A stretch of 64,000 bases of DNA from Catellatospora sp. TT07R-123. Its GTDB lineage: Bacteria > Actinomycetota > Actinomycetes > Mycobacteriales > Micromonosporaceae. The position numbers and the translations under genes were made by a program. Location: the NCBI RefSeq assembly GCF_018327705.1, contig NZ_BNEM01000002.1, positions 1,302,001-1,366,000 of the forward strand, read 5' to 3'. The notes beneath the pieces are model-generated. The model did not search any database, was not told the DNA's origin, and worked only from the letters and a program-made list of their open reading frames with translations. Numbering within the stretch: position 1 is the stretch's first letter; each line of letters opens with the position of its first letter. Of this stretch, positions 43,825 to 52,103 are shown one piece after another.

Positions 43825-46800
43825 TCAGAAGGTGCCGACGGTGACCATCGGCGTGGGGGTGATCTTGTCGTCGCTGTCGGGCGCGACCACGCCCAGCGAG
43901 CCCGAGACGCCGCCGACCAGGCCGGTGACGTCGGCGGAGACGCCGGGGTAGCCGAAGAAGCTGCGCGGGTCGTACGCGCTGGGCGGCAGGATCTTCCCGC
44001 CCGCCTGGAGCTCGCCCGCGGCGAAGTTGTTGCCGGTGATGCTGATCGGCACCGACGACTGCCCCGGCGGCGGCACCAGCCGGATGATGGGCTTCGTGCT
44101 GCCGGGCACGGTGATGACCTCCACGGCCGTCTGCGGCGGCACCTTGAACTGGAACTGCGTGCCCGTCGACCCGGCGGGCAGCTCGCCGCCGAACGCGTAC
44201 GCGCCCTCGCCCCACTGGCCGCTGAAGCCGCCCGGCGTGACGCGCAGGTTCGCCCCCGCCTCCACCTGGGCACCGGTGATGTTCGGCCCCAGCGGGTGGC
44301 CGCCGCCGGGGCGCCACTTGACGGCGTGGTTGAACGTGTCGCCCGCCGCGGCCGACGAGCTCTCCCGCGTCACGCCCTCGACAGCCTGCACGTTCAGCTG
44401 GGTCGCGGCGGCGCGCTCCTGCGCCTCCAGGGCCATCTTCACGCCGGGGCCGACGCCCAGCTTCTCGGAGATCTTCTGGCCGAGGCGCTCGGCCGGTTCC
44501 CGGATCGCCTGGTGCGCCTTCTGCGCCACCTTGGCGGCCCCGGACGAGGCGATGCGCTTGCCGATCGCGGCCACGGTCTGCCCGACCGCGGTGGAGCCGA
44601 CCTTGCTGGCGATGGCGCCGCCGACGGCCTTGCCCACGGCCGTCTTGGCGATCGCCCCGGCGGCGGCGCCCGCGCCGGCGAACACGCCGCCGACGACCGC
44701 GCCGATCGCGGCGGCCTTGAGCACGTTGCCCGCCGTGACGGGCCGGTTGTCCACCTTGGCCTCGACGATCTCACCGACCGCGCCGCCCGCGGCACCGCCG
44801 ACGATGCCGCCGATGATGCCCGCCGCGACCGTGCCGACGACCGGACCGGCCAGGCCCGCGGTGGCGACGGTGACGACCGTGCCGACCACCACGGCGGCGG
44901 CGATGCCCGCCCACTGCCCCCAGCTCAGATGACCGGTCGGATCGGAGTTCACGATCGGGTTGCCGCGGCCGTACGCGTAGACGTTCACGCCGTCGGCCAG
45001 CCCGGCCGGGTCCGCCGACAGCCACCGGCCCAGCCAGGGCGCGTAGTAGCGGGCGCCGTGGTAGGCGAACCCGGTCTCCTCGTCGCGCTCCTTGCCCGTG
45101 TAGCGGTACCGCTTGGGCGCCTCCAGCCCGCTGCGCACCCCCTGGTACGACGTCGACCCGTACGGGTGGAACTCCTCGTACGAGATGACGCGGGCGCGGT
45201 CGTCGAGCTCCAGGCAGCCGCTGCCGAGGTGGTTGTCGAACTGGTAGCGCAGCAGCCGCTCCGGCTCGCCCGCGCCCGCGCCGGCGGTGCGGGTCTCGAC
45301 CAGCGCGATGCGGCGCCGGTCGTCCATGACCTGCAACGTCTGCCGTTCCAGGGTGACCGCGCCGGTCGCGGCGGCGTACTCGCGGTAGACGTCGAGCACG
45401 CCCGCGTACACCCGTTCCGAGGCGCGGCTGCCGTCGGGCCGCTCGACGACCTTGCGCACGCGCTGGCCGTTGGCGTCGTAGCCGTACCAGATGGTGTCGC
45501 CGCCGTCGCGGACCACCTTGCGCAGCCGGTCGGCGTGGTCCCAGCCCAGGGTCGGCAGGCCGAGCAGCGCCAGCAGGTTGCCGTGCGGGTCGTAGGCGTA
45601 CGTCTCGGGCGGCTGCCCGCCGGTCACCGTGGCCGACAGCCGGTTGCCGGTGACGGCCGGGTCGAGCAGGCTCGCCGCGCCGTGCTCGAACGTGCGGGTC
45701 CAGTCCCCGCCGGCGGCCCGGTGCGTCAGCGAGGTCAGGTTCCCGACCTCGTCGTAGGTGTAGGTCTCGGTGTAGGGCCGCATCGCCTGGCCGTCGTGCG
45801 GGTGCGGCAGCCCGGTGCGCGGGGTGTCGGTGCGGCTCGTCCACGGCTGGGCCGCCTGGCCGACGTGCTCGCGGCCGGACGCCCGGACCAGCCGGTACGC
45901 CGCGTCGAAGACGTAGGCGGTGTGCGGGTCGCTGACCGTGTTGTTGAAGAAGACGCGCTGCTGGGCGTCGTCGCGCACGTCGGTGATGTTGCCGGACGGG
46001 TCGTGGGTGTAGCTGAGGTTCTGCACCCCGCCCGGCGGGGTCGGCGGCGCCGGCCAGTCCCCGGGGTAGGCACCCGCCGGGCGGGTGGTGACCAGCTCGG
46101 ACAGCAGGAACGTGTCGGGGTCGTACCGGTAGTCGGTGCGGACGCCGTTGCCGTAGGCGATGCGGGTGCGGTGGCCCTTGGCGTCGTACTCGACGTCGGT
46201 GACGAACGGGGTCCACACCGGGCCGCCGCCGTCGGACTCGCCGCGCAGCCGCAGGTCGACCCGGTCCAGCAGGTTCGCCTCGTTGTAGCGCAGCCGCACC
46301 GTGTCGGCGGTGGCGGGCACGTCCACGGTGCTGGTCGCGGTGAACGACGCGATCACGGTGGGCCGGGTCAGCGCGTCGTACGCGGTGACGGTGGTGAACC
46401 GGTCGGCGGTCAGCGCGGCGACCGCCTCGACCTGCTCGGCCGTGACCAGCCCCAGCGCGGGCGTCCAGTCGGGTTCGGCGCGGTGGTCGGCGACCAGCCG
46501 CCGGGTCGCCCGCAGCGCGGAGCCGCTGAAGTCGTTGCGCTCCCCCACCACCATCCCGGCCTGGTCCAGGTGCAGGTGCCAGCGGGTGCGCAGGTTGCGC
46601 TCACGGGCCTGCGGGTGGCTCTCGCCGTAGACGGTCAGCTCGGCCAGGGTGCGCGGACCGCCGCCGGTGGCCGTGTACACCGCGAGCGGGCGGCGCAGCG
46701 CGTCGTAGGTCTTGGTGACGGCCTGGTCCCGGTCGTCCCAGCCGCGCAGCGCCTTGCCGTCGCAGGCCAGCACGCTCAGCGTCTCGCCCGCCTCGGCGCT

Positions 46801-49800
46801 GGACACCCGCAGCACGCTGGCGTGCAGGTCGAACCGGCGGCGCACGACCGTGCGGCCGAGCGGGTCGATCACGGCACGCTGGTTGCCGTCGCCGTCGAAG
46901 ACGGTCCGCACCGGGTACAGCTCCTCGGCGGTGGACGCGTCCAGCCGGGTGTACCGGTTGTGCGTGACCGACAGGAAGGTGCGGCCCAGCGGGTCCAGGT
47001 GCGCCACGGCCGGGGTGGCCGCGTGCGGCTCGGTCTGCGTCGCGGCGGCCTGGGCGCGGGTGCCCAGGGCACCGGCGGCGCGGCGGGCGTGCCAGGTCTG
47101 CCAGCCGGGCACGGCGGCCAGGTACGGCCCCAGCACCCCGGCGGTGTCAGGATCGGTGCGCGGGTCGAGCAGCACCGTGTCGTTGCCGTCCCAGGTGGCG
47201 CTGCGCCACGGGTCGAAGACCACCTTCTCGTACGCCGCGTGCGGGTGCAGCCGCGCGGTGACCCGGCCGAGCGGGTCGTGGCACACCACGTGGCTGACGC
47301 CGGTGACCGGGGCGAACTCGAACCGGTGGTGGGTGCTGAAGAACGGCTCGTACTCGCGGACCGCCAGGCCCTTCTGGTTCAGGATCGCCCAGCCGGTGCC
47401 GGTCCAGCGCCGGGTCGAGTAGACCGCGTCCGGGCCGACCGGACCGGCCTCGGCCTGGCCCTTGGACTGGATCTCGCGGCCCATCCCGTCGGTGTAGGCC
47501 ATGGACTGCCGCACCGGGCTCTGCTCGCCCGGGGCCAGCTCGGCGGTGTGCGTCTCGCGGACGATCGCGCAGGAGACCGAGGGCTGCGGCTGCGGGTCGG
47601 CGGCGGTGCGGGCGAAGGCGCCGGTGTCGTACAGGAAGCGGCTGGTGGCGGACCCGAGCAGCGCGTGCGGGTCGGCGAACGGGTCGGTCAGGTGCGCCAG
47701 GATCTGCGCGGGCGGCGGGTCGGCGACCAGCCCGGTGAGGCTGTCGCCCTCGGCCGCCTCCGGCTTGCCCATGGCGGCGACGGCGGTGACCAGGCCGAGC
47801 GCGTCGTACAGGGCGGCGCTGCGGTTGCGGTTGGCGTCCATCAGCAGCACCGGCAGCAGCGTGCGGTAGTCCAGGCCGGAGCTGGTCAGGGTGTCGTCGG
47901 GGGCGCGTACGCCCGCGGTGACCTTGTTGCCGAGCGCGTCCTCGGTCTGGCGCAGCAGCAGGCTGTAGCCGTCGTAGGAGACGTGGTGCGGGTTGCCGAA
48001 CGGGTCGGTGAACCGGGGCGGCCGGAAGAAGTGCGCCTTCGCGTACGCCAGCTCCTGCGCCGGGGTGTCGGCGGCGGCGGGGCTGTAGCCGATGTGCCCC
48101 GACGGCGACCACCAGCGCCCGGCCGGGTCGGTGGCCGGGAACAGGCCGGCGGCGACCCGGTCGGCGCCGCGCACGTAGCCGGCCTCGGCCGACAGCAGCG
48201 CGGCCCGCGCGGCCGGGTCGGTCGGGACGAGCTGTTCGACGGCGCCGCCGGGGCGCTCGCGCCGGTACACGTCGTCGATCAGGGTGTCGGTGAGGGCGAG
48301 CTTGTACGCCTCGTACGGCAGCGCCAGCACCCCCGCCCGGCCGAGCGGCAGGGGCGCGGTCAGGTCGTCGGTGCGGTACAGGACGCGGCTGTGCTCCACC
48401 AGGCGCCGCCACGGCACGCCCGGGGCCGCCCCGGAGCCGTCCACGTCGGTCGGCGGCAGGTCGTGCGCGCCGTCGGCGACGGTGCCCAGCAGCGCGGCCA
48501 GCTCGTCGAAGCGGAACAGGTTCGTCGTGTGCGGCAGCGCGGCGGCCGGAACGGCGTTGCCGAGCTCGTAGCTGCGCACCTGGTAGCCGACCGGGCCGCG
48601 CCACGCGGCCGGGGTGTCCACCGGGTCGGTGAGCTGCTGCTCGACCGCGTGCACATGGACCCGGGCCTGCTCGTCGCGCAGCGCGGTGCGGGCGTGCTCG
48701 GGCAGCGCCACGCCGCCCGCCAGGGACTCCGGCGCGCGGTAGCGGCGCGGGTAGGCCACGGCCGCGCTGCGCAGCACGTTGCCCCACCCGTCGACGGCCA
48801 GCGTCAGCTCGTGCGCCACGCGCGGATCGGCGCGCAGCACGGTCCCGGCGCCCTGCGCCACCGGGTACAGCACGCGCTCGTAGTGGAAGGTGACCGCCTC
48901 GCGCGCATGGGCCAGCAGCACCGCGTGCCGGGTGCCGGGCAGCAGCGGTTGCAGCAGCTCGACGGCGTAGTCCCGCTCGGACACCGTGTACGGCCGGTCC
49001 TGCGCGGCGGTGCCGTCGAGGGCGTACACCTCCTGCCGCAGCAGCGAGCCCTTCAGCGCCCGGCACGCCTCCCGGGTCTCGTCGGTGGTCCAGGTGCGGG
49101 CGGTGCGGGCGCCGCCGGGGTGCAGCACCCCGCCCGCGAGCACGGTGTCGGGCAGCAGCAGCGCGGCGAACCGGTCGTCGGGCTGGCCGGGCGCGTTCGG
49201 CTCGCCGGGGTCGCCCTCGCGCCAGTACTCGTGCGCGAACTGGGCGGACACCGCGTCGCCCTCAGCCCAGCCGCCGGTGTGGTACCAGGTCTTCGTGTAC
49301 ACCGGCGGCGGTGCCACCAGCGGCAGCCCGTCGGCGGCGACCACGGTCGCGGTCGACTGCTCGCTGTCCCACTGCTCGACCATCCCGAAGCCCCGGAACT
49401 CGCGCTCGGCGCCGTCGAAGTGGCCGTGGTGGTAGGCGTACCGGTGGGCGAAGACCTGCCTGCCGATGAGGTCGTGCACCTCGACCCGGTCGACGACCTG
49501 AACCGGGAAGGGCAGCCGGGTGACCCACGGCCGCCCGGCGAGCCGGTCGGCGAGGTGGAACGCGGTCGACGCGGTGTAGTGCACGCGGGTGACCGCGCCG
49601 GTGCTGTTGGCCATCTCGACCAGCAGGTGCGGCTTGACGCCGCCGGTCAGGTCGAGGAAGCGCAGCGGGCGGCGCGCGTCGGCGGGCAGCGCCGAGGTCC
49701 ACACCAGGCAGGTGGTGCCGGTGCCGAGCAGGTCCATCGCGGCGACGTCGGCGAGCGCGCCGTCGGCGACGGGCAGCGCGGTGAGGGTACGGGCCGCGGC

Positions 49801-51825
49801 GAAGCCGTTGCCGGACTCGTTGAGGTGCACGGTCACGCCGTCGCGGCCCAGGTAGAGCAGGTCGGTGAGGCCGGAGCCGTCGACGTCGGCCAGGCGCACC
49901 CGGCGGTGGTCGAACAGTTCGGGGTGGTCCAGCAGCGGCGAGCCGTCCATGACCACGCGGGCGCCGAAGCGGCCGTAGCCGAGGTTGGGCCAGTAGCTGA
50001 CCTCGCCGTTGCGCACCCGGACCAGGTCGGTCAGGCCGTCGCCGGACATGTCGGCCAGCAGCACCTGCTGGGTGCGGTCGGCGAACACCACCCGCGGGCC
50101 CCGGTCCTCGTCCATCGCCGTGTGCACCCGCCGCGCCGGGCCGAACCCGTCCTCCCCCTCGGCCAGGTGCCAGGTGTACACGTCGGCATCGGTGATCAGC
50201 ACGTCGGCGCGGCCGTCGCCGTCGAGGTCGACGAAGCGCAGGTCGGGGTCGTCCCAGTCCAGCCGCGGCAGGTGCGCGAACGGCCGCCAGGCCGCCCACC
50301 CGTCCCCGTCGCGCTCGAAGAACCCGGGCGTCGGGCCGCCGAACTCGACCACGTCCTGGGTGCCGTCCCCGGCCAGGTCGAGCAGCCGCCGGCCGCGCAG
50401 CCCCGCCGGGCTGGGCAGGGTCGCGACGGGTACGGGCCGGTCGAAGCGGCCGCCGCCGAGGTTGTGCTTGTACCACCAGCCGCCCGGCGTCTCGGCCAGC
50501 AGCCCGGACAGGCCCTCGCCGTCCAGGTCGGTCCAGCGCAGCCCGGCCTTGTCCGGCGCGGCCGGAACCCCGGCGAGGCTGTCGGGGTCGGCTTCGCGGA
50601 TGGTGCCGTCGAGCACGGCCTGGCTGTAGCCGAAGGTCACCGGCGGCAGCGACCGGGTGAGGTACCCGGCGCCGTCGCGGCGGTGCCCGTGCTGCACGGC
50701 CCGCGCCAGGAAGGTGCCCAGCGGGGCGCCCCGGGTGGCCGCGTCGGCGGGCGCGGCGGTCCCGGCCGGTCCCTGGTAGGTCAGCTCCACCGAGCGGACC
50801 AGGCAGTCGCGGCCGACGCCGGGCTCGTCCGGGAAGTGGTGGAACATCAGCACCCGGCGGCACAGCCGGTACTGGCGCACCTCGAAGCCGGGCCGGTAGC
50901 TGGAGAACGGGTCGTGGCGGCAGGTCCAGTCGCCGGTGGCGGCCGGGGTGGGCCGGTCGCGGTCGTGCTCGCCGTAGTCGAACACCACCTCGAACAGCCA
51001 GTCCTGCGTGGACAGGTCGGGCTGGACCAGCGTGGACACCCGGTTGCCGTAGCGGACGCTCTTGAGGTGGCGATGCGCGCCGCGCCCGCCCTCGCTGCGG
51101 TGCCGCTCGTGCACCTGCCCGAGGGGCGCACCGGTGCCGTCCTCCGGCAGGTACGTCCACACCGCCGCGTTGCCCTTGGCGTCCCAGGTCTGGCAGATCA
51201 GCCAGGAGTACACGCGGGACGGGTCGGCGGGGTCGTGCACGCGGGAGGTGCTGTCCAGGCCGTACACGGTGGTGGTGTTGTCGCGGGTGGTGCTGCGCCA
51301 GTGCACGTCGCCGGAGTCGGCGGTCCAGCGCTCGATCCGGGCGAACAGGCCCTCGATCCGGGGCCGGAACCGGTCGATCGTCCAGCCCGTCTGGGTCCGC
51401 GTCTCGCGGGCCCAGGCGTCGTCGGGGTCGTGCACCGGAACCAGGTCCTCGGCGTCGGAGAGGAGGAACACGTCGGCGTCGGTATAGGTCGGCAGGCCCT
51501 TGTCCGTCTTGCGGGTGATCGACGGGACGGACACGCCCCAGCCGAACCCGAACGGGCCGTTGCCGCGACCGCTGTCGTAGGCCAGCGCCAGGCTGGGGCC
51601 GAAGCCGTCGCGGCCGGGGCTGAGCGGCAGCGGGACGGTGAACGTGCCGGTGCCGGTGGCCGGGTTGGCCGCGAACTTCTCGCCCATGCCCCGGATGGCG
51701 CCGCCGCCCTTGGGCATGGTGATCGCGGGCGCGGTCGGCAGCGGTGGCAGCGACGGCCCGGCCGGGGCGGCATGCTCACGCGGCGCGGGGGCGGCCTGGC
51801 TCGCGGCCACCTGCTTCGACTCCAT
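43825..51825 (-). CDS. Tc toxin TcB-TcC fusion with RHS cocoon and hypervariable C-terminal effector
   Basis: First gene of the Tc operon. Start at ATG 51825 (M-E-S-K-Q-V) with GGAGAGGG upstream; the longer frame to 51873 has none. The 2666-residue protein begins with the SpvB-type block (K-G-G-G-A-I-R-G-M-G-E-K-F, ~38; S-L-A-L-A-Y-D-S-G-R-G-N-G-P-F-G-F-G-W). FG-GAP-like repeats such as D-L-D-G-E-G-L and D-V-D-G-S-G-L-T-D-L-L-Y follow, then the TcB middle region and RHS/YD repeats. The RHS core ends with G-A-R-Y-Y-A-P-W-L-G-R-W-L, S-A-D-P-A-G-L (~2271) and D-P-T-G-H (2295-2299). The remaining ~367 residues start with Ala/Gly-rich hydrophobic helices and end in a compact domain of unknown type. 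In known complexes this C-terminal part is self-cleaved inside the cocoon and injected into the target cell. Confidence 0.93.
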   Translation of the reverse strand: MESKQVAASQAAPAPREHAAPAGPSLPPLPTAPAITMPKGGGAIRGMGEKFAANPATGTGTFTVPLPLSPGRDGFGPSLALAYDSGRGNGPFGFGWGVSVPSITRKTDKGLPTYTDADVFLLSDAEDLVPVHDPDDAWARETRTQTGWTIDRFRPRIEGLFARIERWTADSGDVHWRSTTRDNTTTVYGLDSTSRVHDPADPSRVYSWLICQTWDAKGNAAVWTYLPEDGTGAPLGQVHERHRSEGGRGAHRHLKSVRYGNRVSTLVQPDLSTQDWLFEVVFDYGEHDRDRPTPAATGDWTCRHDPFSSYRPGFEVRQYRLCRRVLMFHHFPDEPGVGRDCLVRSVELTYQGPAGTAAPADAATRGAPLGTFLARAVQHGHRRDGAGYLTRSLPPVTFGYSQAVLDGTIREADPDSLAGVPAAPDKAGLRWTDLDGEGLSGLLAETPGGWWYKHNLGGGRFDRPVPVATLPSPAGLRGRRLLDLAGDGTQDVVEFGGPTPGFFERDGDGWAAWRPFAHLPRLDWDDPDLRFVDLDGDGRADVLITDADVYTWHLAEGEDGFGPARRVHTAMDEDRGPRVVFADRTQQVLLADMSGDGLTDLVRVRNGEVSYWPNLGYGRFGARVVMDGSPLLDHPELFDHRRVRLADVDGSGLTDLLYLGRDGVTVHLNESGNGFAAARTLTALPVADGALADVAAMDLLGTGTTCLVWTSALPADARRPLRFLDLTGGVKPHLLVEMANSTGAVTRVHYTASTAFHLADRLAGRPWVTRLPFPVQVVDRVEVHDLIGRQVFAHRYAYHHGHFDGAEREFRGFGMVEQWDSEQSTATVVAADGLPLVAPPPVYTKTWYHTGGWAEGDAVSAQFAHEYWREGDPGEPNAPGQPDDRFAALLLPDTVLAGGVLHPGGARTARTWTTDETREACRALKGSLLRQEVYALDGTAAQDRPYTVSERDYAVELLQPLLPGTRHAVLLAHAREAVTFHYERVLYPVAQGAGTVLRADPRVAHELTLAVDGWGNVLRSAAVAYPRRYRAPESLAGGVALPEHARTALRDEQARVHVHAVEQQLTDPVDTPAAWRGPVGYQVRSYELGNAVPAAALPHTTNLFRFDELAALLGTVADGAHDLPPTDVDGSGAAPGVPWRRLVEHSRVLYRTDDLTAPLPLGRAGVLALPYEAYKLALTDTLIDDVYRRERPGGAVEQLVPTDPAARAALLSAEAGYVRGADRVAAGLFPATDPAGRWWSPSGHIGYSPAAADTPAQELAYAKAHFFRPPRFTDPFGNPHHVSYDGYSLLLRQTEDALGNKVTAGVRAPDDTLTSSGLDYRTLLPVLLMDANRNRSAALYDALGLVTAVAAMGKPEAAEGDSLTGLVADPPPAQILAHLTDPFADPHALLGSATSRFLYDTGAFARTAADPQPQPSVSCAIVRETHTAELAPGEQSPVRQSMAYTDGMGREIQSKGQAEAGPVGPDAVYSTRRWTGTGWAILNQKGLAVREYEPFFSTHHRFEFAPVTGVSHVVCHDPLGRVTARLHPHAAYEKVVFDPWRSATWDGNDTVLLDPRTDPDTAGVLGPYLAAVPGWQTWHARRAAGALGTRAQAAATQTEPHAATPAVAHLDPLGRTFLSVTHNRYTRLDASTAEELYPVRTVFDGDGNQRAVIDPLGRTVVRRRFDLHASVLRVSSAEAGETLSVLACDGKALRGWDDRDQAVTKTYDALRRPLAVYTATGGGPRTLAELTVYGESHPQARERNLRTRWHLHLDQAGMVVGERNDFSGSALRATRRLVADHRAEPDWTPALGLVTAEQVEAVAALTADRFTTVTAYDALTRPTVIASFTATSTVDVPATADTVRLRYNEANLLDRVDLRLRGESDGGGPVWTPFVTDVEYDAKGHRTRIAYGNGVRTDYRYDPDTFLLSELVTTRPAGAYPGDWPAPPTPPGGVQNLSYTHDPSGNITDVRDDAQQRVFFNNTVSDPHTAYVFDAAYRLVRASGREHVGQAAQPWTSRTDTPRTGLPHPHDGQAMRPYTETYTYDEVGNLTSLTHRAAGGDWTRTFEHGAASLLDPAVTGNRLSATVTGGQPPETYAYDPHGNLLALLGLPTLGWDHADRLRKVVRDGGDTIWYGYDANGQRVRKVVERPDGSRASERVYAGVLDVYREYAAATGAVTLERQTLQVMDDRRRIALVETRTAGAGAGEPERLLRYQFDNHLGSGCLELDDRARVISYEEFHPYGSTSYQGVRSGLEAPKRYRYTGKERDEETGFAYHGARYYAPWLGRWLSADPAGLADGVNVYAYGRGNPIVNSDPTGHLSWGQWAGIAAAVVVGTVVTVATAGLAGPVVGTVAAGIIGGIVGGAAGGAVGEIVEAKVDNRPVTAGNVLKAAAIGAVVGGVFAGAGAAAGAIAKTAVGKAVGGAIASKVGSTAVGQTVAAIGKRIASSGAAKVAQKAHQAIREPAERLGQKISEKLGVGPGVKMALEAQERAAATQLNVQAVEGVTRESSSAAAGDTFNHAVKWRPGGGHPLGPNITGAQVEAGANLRVTPGGFSGQWGEGAYAFGGELPAGSTGTQFQFKVPPQTAVEVITVPGSTKPIIRLVPPPGQSSVPISITGNNFAAGELQAGGKILPPSAYDPRSFFGYPGVSADVTGLVGGVSGSLGVVAPDSDDKITPTPMVTVGTF

Positions 51826-52103
51826 GCGACCCTCTCCGACACCCCTGCGGACCAGCGCTTGCATTAGAAGCACGGGCGCTGATCAGCGGCAACGTCGGCA
51901 AACTGACAGCGGCGTGCTCACCTGCGCGGACGGGGGAGGGACGGAGATCCGTCAAACACGCTAGGTGACGGTGAGGCGACGCGAAGTGGATCTCGTGAAG
52001 ACAATCTCCATTGGAGATCTGATGATCGAAATTTATTGACATTCATGGGGATCGCACAGTACGGTCGCGCGCAAGGTCCACCCATACCCCCCGAGGGGAC
52101 GCC
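51826..52103. promoter_or_regulatory. divergent control region between Tc operon and secreted GH172 gene
   Basis: Four GGAGATC-like half-sites lie within 77 bp: GGAGATCC (51943-51950, inside the palindrome GACGGA-GA-TCCGTC), GGATCTC inverted (51988-51994), and the arms of ATCTCC-ATT-GGAGAT (52004-52018). The last inverted repeat is 17 bp upstream of the plus-strand -35 box. No convincing promoter pair was found for the minus-strand Tc operon, whose Shine-Dalgarno GGAGAGGG lies just before 51825. Confidence 0.5.
52036..52065 (+). promoter_or_regulatory. sigma-70-type promoter of the secreted GH172 gene
   Basis: TTGACA (52036-52041), an 18-bp spacer and TACGGT (52060-52065) give a near-consensus primary-sigma promoter, about 38 bp before the start codon at 52104. 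The ribosome site GAGGGGAC lies at 52093-52100. Confidence 0.7.

Noticed and set aside
43825-44930. Firm call of the Tc effector as an ADP-ribosyltransferase
   Set aside because: Only a vague Arg/Gly-aromatic resemblance is visible; the remaining catalytic residues of that family could not be placed.
36931-51867. An open plus-strand frame of almost 5000 codons opposite the Tc genes
   Set aside because: Its translation is low-complexity Gly/Arg/Val/Leu-rich without domains. It arises because GC-rich third positions of the real genes remove stop codons on the other strand; the minus-strand proteins carry clear families.
51950-51955. TTGACG as -35 of the Tc operon promoter (minus strand)
   Set aside because: No TA-rich -10 at 16-19 bp downstream; the following DNA is pure GC, so the promoter remains unlocated.
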